64,000 nt of DNA. Source: DAIOEK01 sp963721445. GTDB lineage: Bacteria > Chloroflexota > Anaerolineae > Anaerolineales > Anaerolineaceae. A model generated the notes under the pieces. The model made no database searches, was not told where the DNA came from, and saw nothing but the letters and a program-made list of their open reading frames with translations. The position numbers and the translations under genes are program-made. Location of the stretch: contig CAVRIZ010000005.1 in the NCBI GenBank assembly GCA_963721445.1, positions 1,612,001 to 1,676,000 on the forward strand, in the 5' to 3' direction. This document shows, in pieces, positions 28,193 to 36,371 of the stretch. How positions within the stretch are numbered: the first letter of the stretch is position 1; every line of letters begins with the position of its first letter.

Positions 28193-28855
28193 ATGAGCAT
28201 TTCTGTATTACTGGTGGAAGATCATAAGATCGTACGCGAAGGCACCCGCCAATTGCTGGAACAATCTGCTGATTTAAAGGTGGTGGGTGAAGCTTCCAAT
28301 GGGTTGGAAGCAGTACGACTGGCAGGCGAAATCAGTCCAGATGTGATTGTGATGGATGTGAGGCTGCCTGGATTAAATGGTATTGACGCAACACGTACTA
28401 TTACAGCCAAGTTCCCCAGTATCAGAGTATTGATCCTATCGGCTTTTGAAGACGATAGTTACGTTTTTCCGCTACTTGAAGCCGGAGCCAGTGGATATTT
28501 ATTAAAAACGTCCAGCGGCTCGGAATTGGTGGCGGCGATCAAGCTGGTTTATGAGGGACAGACTGCACTTTCTCCACGGATCAGCGCAAAAATAATCAAT
28601 CGCATCGGAGGACGCCAGGCATATCGGAAACATCATATGCCGATTGGTTTAACTGAACGGGAGATGGATGTCCTTCGGGCCGCAGCCAACGGATACGCCA
28701 ATAAGGAAATCGGATCTCTGTTGGGAATCAGCGGTCAGACCGTTCAAGTCCACCTGCGGAATATTTTTGGCAAACTGGAAGTAGGTAATCGATCGGAAGC
28801 TATCGCCATGGCGATCCGATACGGGTGGATCACACTAGAGGCGAGCGATGAATGA
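28193..28855 (+). CDS. NarL/FixJ-family response regulator
   Basis: 220 residues. Receiver domain with the acidic pair in VLLVEDH, phosphoacceptor Asp55 in VMDVRLPG, and the Lys of YLLKTS. LuxR-type helix-turn-helix at the C-terminus (LTEREMDVLRAAANGYANKE then ISGQTVQVHLRNIFGKL). All key residues are intact. It overlaps the histidine kinase gene by eight bases, so the two form a two-component pair. It may be translated from a leaderless mRNA. Confidence 0.92.
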   Translation: MSISVLLVEDHKIVREGTRQLLEQSADLKVVGEASNGLEAVRLAGEISPDVIVMDVRLPGLNGIDATRTITAKFPSIRVLILSAFEDDSYVFPLLEAGASGYLLKTSSGSELVAAIKLVYEGQTALSPRISAKIINRIGGRQAYRKHHMPIGLTEREMDVLRAAANGYANKEIGSLLGISGQTVQVHLRNIFGKLEVGNRSEAIAMAIRYGWITLEASDE

Positions 28856-30310
28856 AGGAACGAATCAACCAGTATCCGTTAATAGTTCCTCCAATCCGTT
28901 AGAAGCAAGTGGATCTGGTATCCGCACCCAATTACTTTGGGCATCCTTGTTTCCCCTTGCTTTTTTTGTGTTGCTTACCACCCTCGTCATATCGACAGCG
29001 CTTTTCCGCGTAACGCTCAATCTCGTGTTACAGCGTAACACAGCTCAGGCGCAGGTAGTTGCCTATACACTCCTTTCAGAGGGGTCCTTAGCCCACTTGA
29101 ATGTTCCATCCACACTCAAGACAGCGCTCCAAAAGATCCATCCGGTGGAAGGCAGCGTTCTGTTCGTGGTTGATTCAAATGGTCATATCCTTGGTAAATC
29201 CGAATCCGACCAGAACATGATGCCCTGTAAATCCTTCCGTTCTAATGCCATTGATCCAGGAATGGAATCCAGCCAGTACCTTGGCAGAATCGATCATTGC
29301 CAACGACCAAACGGTCATATCTTTCGTCCCAATTCCCGGAGAACATATGGGGGTTCTGATTAACCGAACCCTGGTCTGCAGTGATGTCTCCGGCATTTTA
29401 TTACCAACTTATCCTCGCCGGATTGTTGGTAGTAGGGGTGGTGCTTTCGCTCGTCATGTTGTCTGTCGGCATTGGAAGGATCATTCAGCCAATTGCCAAT
29501 CTGGCGGAAAACGCGACAGACGCCGTACCTGGCAGTGTTTTTCGTCCGGTACCAGAACGAGGACCAACAGAAATTCGCACTTTAATTATGGCTTTCAACC
29601 AGATGGTCATCCGGCTGGCGGAACAACAATCGCTGATGCGGCAATATGCTGATAAGGCATTGCTGAGCCAGGAGGAAGAGAGACAGCGACTCTCGCATGA
29701 ACTTCATGATGGGACCCTTCAGGATCTGGTGGGTTTGTCGCAGCGTGTGGAGTTATGCCGTAATGAATTGGATCGCTCCCCTGAAGTAGCTCGCAGCAGG
29801 TTGGACGAACTACATCGATTACTTGGCCAGGCAATCGAGGATGTACGTCGAATTAGCAACGCGCTTCGTCCTCCAGTTCTGGAAGACTTTGGCTTATCGG
29901 TTGCCCTGGATGCCTTGTGCAAAGACTTAAGCCAGGAGAAACCTGATCTGCACTGTGAATATTTGATTTCGGGAACTCAACGCCGTCTGCAACCTGATCT
30001 CGAGTTGGCTATCTATCGTGTGGTTCAAGAAGCATTAGCCAATATTCGAAAGCATGCGCAGAATGCCACCCTGGTTCAATTGGAGTTATTCTATTCCGAG
30101 ACGGAGATACGGGTCAGAATAAAAAACGATGGGAGCGGATTCAAGATTCAAGATTTGCCAACTCTGGTTCGGTCTGGGCATTTAGGTGTGGCGGGAATGT
30201 TTGAACGCGCGCGACTTATTCAGGGAAACCTGGATATCCAATCCGATGAAGAAGGTAACACAGTGGTTGTTCTTTCAGTACCTTTTGGCAATGGGCAAAC
30301 CGCAATATGA
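28848..30310 (+). pseudogene. NarX-type sensor histidine kinase, two frameshifts
   Basis: Rejoined length about 485 residues. A membrane segment (about 27-58, WASLFPLAFFVLLTTLV), an extracytoplasmic sensor of about 115 residues, a second membrane segment (YYQLILAGLLVVGVVLSLV), HAMP, then HisKA_3 dimerisation with the phospho-His in LSHELHDGTLQDL, and a HATPase_c domain (EALANIRKHAQ, KNDGSGF, GHLGVAGMFERA). The catalytic part is in one frame (from 29381). Breaks lie within 29225-29290 and near 29378-29384; both need one base skipped. The signal is unknown. Paired with the response regulator upstream. Confidence 0.82.
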
Positions 30311-30752
30311 ATAATCAGCTTTGACTGAAACTGAAACTCCATTAATGCAATTTATGTGTAATTCCTTACTCTTCCGTAAACCCAACTGCCTATCTCCGAT
30401 TAATCGTATCTGTTATTCACCGGTCAATAGATCGCAGGAATTTCACATGGGTATTGAAGGTGGTTATGAGACGTGGATTGTATGAAAGGTGTTCGAAGAA
30501 TATTTTTTGATAATTTAGATAGGTGTCGGCTTCAGGTTGTTCTATTTGGATCCTTGGGAATTTCAAGAGAAACATATTTATGGATTACTTCATCCCAACA
30601 GCGCGAATGCCCATCAATTGATCCATGTCGGTTATACAAACCTGTCAAACAGAGGGATAGAACCCTTAGAATCAATCATGCCGGGAAATAAATTGTCGTC
30701 TTGAGACGGTCGAAATTATTGGTACTCATTGCATGGATAAGGAGTAAATCGA
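30311..30752. other. gene-free stretch
   Basis: About 440 bases between the kinase and a PhnB-like gene. One open frame of 72 codons exists on the plus strand, but it has no binding site and no family resemblance. I see no repeat, RNA gene or clear promoter. Confidence 0.5.
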
Positions 30753-31238
30753 ATGCAGAAAATTGTCCCGTTTTTATGGTTCAACGATCAGGCGGAAGAG
30801 GCAGTAAATTTCTACACCTCCATCTTTAAAAATTCTACGATCGGGGAGGTTGCCCGATACTCGGAAGGCGGGATGGGACCAGTGGGGAAGGTGATGACCA
30901 TCAATTTCCAGCTTAACGGACAGGATTTCATGGCTCTGAATGGCGGTCCAGTTTTCTCATTCACTCCGGCGATCTCCCTCTTCGTGAATTGTGAATCGCA
31001 GGACGAGGTGGATCAATTATGGGATAAGCTAACTGCTGGTGGTGATATCGAGCAATGCGGTTGGTTAAAAGATAAATTCGGGATCTCGTGGCAGATCGTC
31101 CCGACGGTATTGGGTGAAATGATGGGCGACAAGGATCCGGCTAAATCCGGCAGGGTCATGAAAGCCTTGCTTCAAATGACAAAGATCGACATCGCAACGT
31201 TGAAGAAAGCCTATTACCAAACCGGAAATCTGCGATGA
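30753..31238 (+). CDS. PhnB-like VOC protein
   Basis: 161 residues. PFLWFNDQAEEAVNFYTSIF and DFMALNGGPVFSFTPAISLF are the signature of the PhnB-like (3-demethylubiquinone-9 3-methyltransferase domain) branch of the VOC superfamily. WDKLTAGGDIEQCGWLKDKF and SWQIVPTVLGEMM follow. AAGGAG is well placed upstream. Its close paralogue lies at 42.6 kb. Despite the historical domain name, a methyltransferase activity is not implied. Confidence 0.85.
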   Translation: MQKIVPFLWFNDQAEEAVNFYTSIFKNSTIGEVARYSEGGMGPVGKVMTINFQLNGQDFMALNGGPVFSFTPAISLFVNCESQDEVDQLWDKLTAGGDIEQCGWLKDKFGISWQIVPTVLGEMMGDKDPAKSGRVMKALLQMTKIDIATLKKAYYQTGNLR

Positions 31239-31253
31239 CTAACTTTTGCCTTA

Positions 31254-31275
31254 AAAATAGAATTTCTTCTATTTT
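31254..31275 (+). terminator. AT-rich hairpin, possible terminator
   Basis: AAAATAGAA pairs with TTCTATTTT around TTTC, sixteen bases after the PhnB-like stop. The stem is weak because it is AT-rich, so confidence is low. A second pairing (TCGCTCT with AGAGCGA) occurs around 31338-31376. The rest of the gap to 31590 shows nothing else. Confidence 0.35.
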
Positions 31276-31590
31276 CAAAAGAGATACGGACATCGGTATT
31301 TGATAGAAAAATACCCTGATCTACAAGTTTACTTTATAAGTCGCTCTATGGCAATCAACTGATTTGCCCGAGAGCGATTTATATTTTAATGATGGAATAG
31401 GGATCGATGAGCAGGTCCGACGGCCAGATCAGATCCGTCGTCCTATTAAAGGATCATCTTCCTGGAAAGGCAGTAAATCGGGAGTGCGAATGAAACAATC
31501 AAGTAAAATGGAATCGATGGCGTAAGGAAGATACAACCTTTCCCTTCAAATCCCATTTAATCTACAGACGTAATTGATGGAAGGATGGAT

Positions 31591-32418
31591 ATGTCTAAAA
31601 TCGTTCTAATAACGGGCTGTTCCACTGGCATCGGAAGAGATCTGGCTCACCGGTTAACCCAATCCGGGTACACGGTTGTGGCGACAGCAAGAGATGTGGA
31701 TTCATTGAAAGATCTTGACGCAGCCCTCAAACTGCCGTTAGACGTGACCCAACCGGATTCTGTTGATGCGGCTGTTTCTCAAACCCTGAAACAGTTTGGG
31801 CGGATCGATGTGCTGGTCAATAATGCCGGTTATGCCATCCGGGGTGCAATAGAAGAAGTCTCTCCGGAACAGTTGGAGCAGATTTTCGCTGTGAATGTGT
31901 TCGGCGTTCATCGGATGATTCGGACAGTCGCGCCGATCCTGCGCAATCAGGGTGCCGGTCGGATCATCAACATTAGCTCTATCGCCGGTAAATTGTCCAC
32001 CCCGGAGAATGGCGCCTACTCAGCGACGAAATTCGCACTCGAAGCATTATCCGACGCATTGCGACTTGAGCTTTGTCCGTTTGGCATCCAGGTGGTGGTC
32101 ATTGAACCGGGTCCTGTACGAACCAGTTTTGATCAGACAAGTAGGATTATGGGTAAGGATATACTTTCAAACCATGCCTCCCCTTATCAGCCGCTGCATC
32201 AAAAAAGTGAAGAATTTGGCGCATCCATGAAGAGACAACAGGTGGAACCAGAAATTGTCTCGAAGGTGATCCTACAAGCGATTGAAAGTCCAAAGCCAAA
32301 AGCCCGTTACCTGGTAGCGTTCAGCTTCTCGGGGAAAATTGCAATCCTTTTCCGCGATCTGGTATGGGATATGGCGCTTCAGAATATGTTCAAGTTTAAC
32401 CCGATAAAAACCAACTAA
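31591..32418 (+). CDS. short-chain dehydrogenase/reductase
   Basis: 275 residues. Cofactor loop TGCSTGIGRDL, NNAG motif (VLVNNAGYAIRG), catalytic Ser in INISSIAG and Tyr-x-x-x-Lys in YSATKFALEAL. Classical SDR of the type that often reduces retinal, steroid or fatty aldehyde-like substrates; the specificity is not readable. GAAGG precedes the ATG at 31591 by seven bases; the ATG at 31585 is an alternative. Stands alone. Confidence 0.88.
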   Translation: MSKIVLITGCSTGIGRDLAHRLTQSGYTVVATARDVDSLKDLDAALKLPLDVTQPDSVDAAVSQTLKQFGRIDVLVNNAGYAIRGAIEEVSPEQLEQIFAVNVFGVHRMIRTVAPILRNQGAGRIINISSIAGKLSTPENGAYSATKFALEALSDALRLELCPFGIQVVVIEPGPVRTSFDQTSRIMGKDILSNHASPYQPLHQKSEEFGASMKRQQVEPEIVSKVILQAIESPKPKARYLVAFSFSGKIAILFRDLVWDMALQNMFKFNPIKTN

Positions 32419-32552
32419 AAGTGGAGCTGGATTATTCACTGGTTTCAGCGGTGTTCACTCGCCCGGGATTGATTCTTAAATTAATTGTCTGCCTGGCTAA
32501 ACTTGGAATTAATCGTGGTCAATAACCCCTTGGTCTTCTCCAATGGAAGGAA

Positions 32553-32600
32553 GTCATTGCGAGTCCACGGGGTGGGCGTGGCAGTTCTTCCTGGTGAGAT
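32553..32600. repeat. dispersed repeat copy
   Basis: GTCATTGCGAG followed by a GC-rich middle and a CAGTTCTTCCTGG end. It belongs to the same family as the copies at 41.8 and 42.5 kb, which contain the complement ATCGCAATGAC. Lies in the gap before an AT-rich gene cluster. Confidence 0.5.
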
Positions 32601-32748
32601 GTAATGAATGCAACTATTATTTTGGTGGATATATTTCAAAAATGAACAGATAATTAATATCTGTGCGAAGTTACACCGATGGTTTTCAAAAAAATGGAAA
32701 GCTGTGAAATTACAATCAGACTCATCGGAAGAGGAGGAAATTCAGATT

Positions 32749-33201
32749 ATGACAGGCAATAATCCTGATCCACAATTGCCAACCAATCTTTATCCCTTCA
32801 TAGAATCATTAACCCCAATACGTATATCCGACAAATTTCGAGGCAAGGATTTTACCATCTTGCTTATTGTGGAAGATCGGGATAATGCTAAATATGAAAT
32901 GCTCATACGCAATCAAAAGTTGGAAATTGTGAAAGGCGATCTCCAAAAACCAGATATATCAATGGAAGGGTTTGAGGAGGATTTTATTAAAGTCTTTCAC
33001 AAAATGGATCCATATAGTATGGCCACATTAAAAAACCGAGGACCAATATTTAAGCACATTACATTAACCACATTTATTGGCGAGATAAACCTTTTCCTCG
33101 AAAACCGAGACAAACCAGCACCCGAGATCAGTGAGGCGGATGAGTCAAAGAGAACCAGCCGAAGAGGTAAAATTCTTTACCCCAATACTGGCGAACGCTA
33201 A
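32749..33201 (+). CDS. hypothetical protein, possibly SCP2-like
   Basis: 150 residues from the ATG at 32749, chosen because GAGGAGGAAA lies upstream; the frame is open back to 32608 but that part is a poor match to anything. The middle (YEMLIRNQKLEIVKGDL followed by a helix and a MATLKNRGPIF segment) resembles the lipid-binding SCP2 fold in layout only; this is a weak inference. The DNA is distinctly AT-richer than neighbours on both sides. Overlaps the next frame by 62 bases. Confidence 0.4.
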   Translation: MTGNNPDPQLPTNLYPFIESLTPIRISDKFRGKDFTILLIVEDRDNAKYEMLIRNQKLEIVKGDLQKPDISMEGFEEDFIKVFHKMDPYSMATLKNRGPIFKHITLTTFIGEINLFLENRDKPAPEISEADESKRTSRRGKILYPNTGER

Positions 33202-33541
33202 AGCATCTGAAGTGTGGACTGATACCCTCGCGTCGATTCGCGTCAATTATTTTAAAGAACCCCCCGAAAGTCATGCGATTCTTTCTTCAACGCTAGGAAA
33301 ACTATCGAAGAAAATTCTATCTGATGCCTATATGAATAATATGTCGACTGGAGGTATGAGTGCGAATACCTATTCTGCAGCGATACACAAAGTCGTCATG
33401 CCGGAGATACGGGCAATAAAAGACGAATTCTTTGACCAAAAAGAAAAGAAGGAGCCCTGGGAAGTTTACGAAATTTCCATCTTGAGACTCAAAACAGACT
33501 GTCGCTGGGGGATACAAGCGCCAAGTTTTCTGATCTGGTAG
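33140..33541 (+). CDS. hypothetical helical protein
   Basis: 134 residues beginning MSQREPAEEVKFF, with GAGG three bases before the ATG. Mostly helical and charged, no membrane segment. No family recognised. The last dozen residues (after YEISI) look unnatural. In the neighbouring frame the sequence continues LETQNRLSLGDTSAKFSDL and runs without a stop into the next gene, so this ORF and the next may be a single gene of about 367 residues with a missing base near 33480. Confidence 0.4.
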   Translation: MSQREPAEEVKFFTPILANAKASEVWTDTLASIRVNYFKEPPESHAILSSTLGKLSKKILSDAYMNNMSTGGMSANTYSAAIHKVVMPEIRAIKDEFFDQKEKKEPWEVYEISILRLKTDCRWGIQAPSFLIW

Positions 33542-33624
33542 CTATCTATGCAGAGTGTATCGCAGCGATCAACAAGATAGAGGTAACCCTGGCAACGTTT
33601 GAAGACGCTTATGTTTTTTTTCTG

Positions 33625-34242
33625 TTGGATTTGCAACGGTATATTGCCGAGAATATGAGTGTGAAATTCAAGGAAAGCGAAGAAATCCAGGATTTTTTCC
33701 TCGTCGCCCCTGCTAATAGCATCGGATATGAACGGTTTATTCTAATGACGAATCTGCGATTAGCTGTCACCGCAGAAAGGAAAATTGTGGAAGAGGTCGC
33801 GCTAAACGAGAATGAAACCCGACCACAGAAAATTGCGCAAGAAGGGATAACCCTTTTTCTGCAAACAAATCAACGTCTACTCTGGTTCCTGCCAACCTTC
33901 TTAAAATATAAGTGGTTGCTTGGCGAAACTGGAGAGACCAATCCTATCCACCAAACAAGATTTATGGAAAAGTCCAAACTGTTCTTGGGCGGAAATGGGA
34001 TGGACTTATTTGTTTGGAACGACGAGAAGCCATTGCAGAAAATCCCTCTGGCATCCATCCAGCGATTTGAGATTGTTGTCAGGGAAATGGAAAAGAAAGT
34101 TGTCTTTCTGACCCAGAAAATAAAACAACCAATGCTTCTATTGTTTTGCCCCGACGAAAAGGGAGTGAATATTTCGGAAATCGATCAGGAATCCGTACGG
34201 GAGTTTTTATCTAGTGAGCTCAATATTACCGAAAAGGTGTAG
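33625..34242 (+). CDS. hypothetical protein, possibly the C-terminal part of the upstream ORF
   Basis: 205 residues if started at the TTG at 33625, but the frame is open much further upstream with protein-like sequence, so the start is uncertain. The body is beta-rich (YERFILMTNLRLAVTAERK, FEIVVREMEKKVVFLTQK), suggesting a PH-like or similar sandwich fold. No motif recognised. AT-rich relative to the microcompartment operon that follows. Confidence 0.4.
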   Translation: MDLQRYIAENMSVKFKESEEIQDFFLVAPANSIGYERFILMTNLRLAVTAERKIVEEVALNENETRPQKIAQEGITLFLQTNQRLLWFLPTFLKYKWLLGETGETNPIHQTRFMEKSKLFLGGNGMDLFVWNDEKPLQKIPLASIQRFEIVVREMEKKVVFLTQKIKQPMLLLFCPDEKGVNISEIDQESVREFLSSELNITEKV

Positions 34243-34361
34243 GTTCTTTCATGTAGCCGGATCTACTGCAAATCCGGGAAGAGTAGAACCACGGTTTTTT
34301 CGGAGGACGAACTCAGAAATTGGCTAGCTTTGTTTGCTACCAGGTGGGTTTGCGTTTTATT

Positions 34362-34388
34362 GCTCCATGATAAAGATTAACATGGAGC
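34362..34388. promoter_or_regulatory. inverted repeat upstream of the microcompartment promoter
   Basis: GCTCCATG and CATGGAGC are perfect eight-base arms around an eleven-base AT-rich spacer. It ends 40 bases before the -35 of the operon promoter. It could be an operator or a weak terminator for the upstream gene. Confidence 0.45.
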
Positions 34389-34427
34389 GTTTCTGTACTG
34401 AATCTCCTTCCACCCTCCCCTGCTTAC

Positions 34428-34457
34428 TTGACTAGCCTCCTCAAAACAGTAGATAAT
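34428..34457 (+). promoter_or_regulatory. promoter of the microcompartment operon
   Basis: TTGACT at 34428-34433 and GATAAT at 34452-34457, 18 bases apart. Transcription would begin about 40 bases before the first gene. Confidence 0.6.
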
Positions 34458-34503
34458 GGCTATACGGATTATCATTTTCCTGTAATTGTTTGGGGAGTTG
34501 GCT

Positions 34504-35103
34504 GTGGCTGACAACAACGATCTGGAAATCCATCAGATCGTCCAGCGGGTGCTCAACCAGTACGCCGGGCTTTCGAAGGAATCGATGCCGGAAAAGGGTA
34601 AATCTCCCATTCCAGAACCTGCCCCACAACCTGAAGCAAAGCCATCCACCAAGAATGTGGTGGCGATCGGCGCGGACCACGGCGGCTTCGAACTGAAGGA
34701 GATCCTTAAACCCGTTATCGCCGCATTGGGTTTTGATGTGATCGACGTGGGCACAAACAGCAAGGACGCGGTCGATTATCCGGATTACGCGCACGAGGTG
34801 GCTCGATTAATCAGTATCGGCAAAGCCTGGCGGGGAATCATGATCGACGGGGCAGGTATTGGAAGCTGCATCGTAGCCAACAAAGTACCGAATGTTAGGG
34901 CGGGCATGGCATACGATTACTCGTCCGCGGTGAACAGCCGCGAACACAACGATACCAATGTCCTCACCCTGGGGGCGGGACTCATCGGCGTCAACCTGGC
35001 GAAACAAATTGTCACTGTCTGGCTGACCACAAATTTTGGCGGCGGACGGCATCAAAGCCGGGTGGATAAAATTATCGCAGTCGAAAAGATGTATCTCAAA
35101 TAG
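34504..35103 (+). CDS. RpiB/LacAB-family protein with encapsulation-type N-terminus (BMC cargo)
   Basis: 200 codons from a GTG start with GGGGAG six bases upstream. Residues about 4-24 form an amphipathic helix (DLEIHQIVQRVLNQYAGL) followed by a Pro-rich linker to about 50, the usual layout of a microcompartment encapsulation peptide. The rest is an RpiB fold: GADHGGFELK, REHNDTNVL and GGGRHQSRV keep the substrate His and Arg residues. The catalytic Cys of E. coli RpiB is replaced by Asp (MIDGAGIG) and the phosphate Arg of GSR is lost (GAG). It may isomerise ribose-5-phosphate or act on a related sugar phosphate; altered chemistry is possible. First gene of the operon, seven bases before deoC. 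Confidence 0.82.
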   Translation: MADNNDLEIHQIVQRVLNQYAGLSKESMPEKGKSPIPEPAPQPEAKPSTKNVVAIGADHGGFELKEILKPVIAALGFDVIDVGTNSKDAVDYPDYAHEVARLISIGKAWRGIMIDGAGIGSCIVANKVPNVRAGMAYDYSSAVNSREHNDTNVLTLGAGLIGVNLAKQIVTVWLTTNFGGGRHQSRVDKIIAVEKMYLK

Positions 35104-35110
35104 GGACTAC

Positions 35111-36040
35111 ATGGAAAACGATTTGAAAACAGCGGAACAACTGGTTGAGATCATCACCCGAGAGGTGCTGATCGCCATGGCGGAACAGAAGCAGCATCTT
35201 AACGTGCCGGGTGGTCCGCAGTGCAAGATGCAATGCGCCGAAGGGTTATGCGTGAAGACCTGTTTCGATCAGGCTGGGTCGGTGGTGGGGGCAGGCGCCG
35301 AGCGTCTTTCTTCCACCCTGGGCGGTATTCCACACGACCTGAATCTGGCCGGGATGATCGATCATACCCTGTTGAAACCGGATGCCACTCCAGACCAGAT
35401 CGCCCAGCTTTGCTTCGAGGCACGCAAGCATGGTTTCGCTTCGGTGTGCGTGAACCCGGGCTGGGTGCAACTCTGCGCGCAACTCCTGCAAGGCTCGCCG
35501 GTCAAGGTCTGCACGGTGATCGGTTTCCCTCTGGGAGCAACCGCGCCGGAAGTGAAAGCCTTCGAGACCCAGACCGCCATCGACCACGGAGCAACCGAGA
35601 TCGACATGGTGATCAACATCGGGGCGTTAAAAGCGCGTGATCTTGACCTGGTGGCAAAGGATATCCGCGGGGTGGTCCAGGCTGCCCATGCACGGGGACC
35701 GATCGTGAAGGTGATCCTCGAGACCGTCCTGCTTACAGATGAAGAGAAGACCATCGCCTGCCTGATTTCCAAGGAGGCAGGTGCTGATTTCGTAAAGACT
35801 TCCACCGGATTTGCCGGCGGTGGAGCGACCGTCCACGACATTGAGTTGATGCGGCGGGTGGTTGGTCCTGAGATGGGTGTCAAGGCATCCGGTGGTGTAC
35901 GCACCTATGAAGATGCGGAAAGTATGGTCAAAGCCGGGGCGACACGGATTGGTGCCAGCGCCGGGGTGAAGATCATCCAGGGCCCCAGCAAAGAGAAACC
36001 CGCTGAAGGTGCCCAGGCAGTTCCTGCGAAAACGTATTAG
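35111..36040 (+). CDS. deoC: deoxyribose-phosphate aldolase with encapsulation-type N-terminus
   Basis: 309 residues, about 80 longer than ordinary DeoC. N-terminal amphipathic helix (residues about 5-27, LKTAEQLVEIITREVLIAMA) followed by a Cys motif C-x3-C-x4-C-x3-C (Cys38, 42, 47, 51), then the aldolase barrel from about 78. Active-site residues are intact: Lys229 in FVKTSTGF (Schiff base), Lys258 in GVKASGG and Asp165 in EIDMVINIG. Cleaves 2-deoxyribose-5-phosphate to glyceraldehyde-3-phosphate and acetaldehyde. The start at 35111 is seven bases after the RpiB-like stop. The helix suggests shell targeting; the four-Cys motif could bind a metal or an iron-sulphur cluster and is not part of the DeoC family. 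Confidence 0.92.
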   Translation: MENDLKTAEQLVEIITREVLIAMAEQKQHLNVPGGPQCKMQCAEGLCVKTCFDQAGSVVGAGAERLSSTLGGIPHDLNLAGMIDHTLLKPDATPDQIAQLCFEARKHGFASVCVNPGWVQLCAQLLQGSPVKVCTVIGFPLGATAPEVKAFETQTAIDHGATEIDMVINIGALKARDLDLVAKDIRGVVQAAHARGPIVKVILETVLLTDEEKTIACLISKEAGADFVKTSTGFAGGGATVHDIELMRRVVGPEMGVKASGGVRTYEDAESMVKAGATRIGASAGVKIIQGPSKEKPAEGAQAVPAKTY

Positions 36041-36051
36041 GAAGGCGACTT

Positions 36052-36342
36052 ATGCTTATTGCCAGAGTGATCGGAACAACAGTCTCCACTATCAAGGATG
36101 AGAAACTGGTCGGACGCAAACTGCTCGTCGTTCGTCAGACCGACGAAAAAGGCGAAGGTATCGGGAAACCGTTTGTCGCTGTCGACACGGTGGATGCGGG
36201 GATCGGGGATCTGGTATTGACGTGCGCGGGATCCTCCGCGCGCCAGACCACCCAAACAAAGGATACTCCGGTGGACGCGGTGGTAATGTCCATCATTGAC
36301 TCACTGGAAGTCGATGGCGAGGTTGTATTTCGCAAGTCATAA
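36052..36342 (+). CDS. BMC-P shell pentamer protein (EutN/CcmL family)
   Basis: 96 residues. MLIARVIGTTVSTIKDEKLVGRK, VAVDTVDAGIGDLVL and the small AGSSARQ loop are the EutN/CcmL fold that forms pentamers capping the icosahedral shell vertices. GGAAGG precedes the start. One of three paralogues in the operon; the operon places it between deoC and the aldehyde dehydrogenase. Confidence 0.93.
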   Translation: MLIARVIGTTVSTIKDEKLVGRKLLVVRQTDEKGEGIGKPFVAVDTVDAGIGDLVLTCAGSSARQTTQTKDTPVDAVVMSIIDSLEVDGEVVFRKS

Positions 36343-36371
36343 TGGATCAAGAATCTCTTTGAGATAGGCAG

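Noticed and set aside
30473..30691. 72-codon ORF in the gap after the histidine kinase
   Set aside because: No binding site, no hydrophobic pattern or motif, and composition typical of chance frames.
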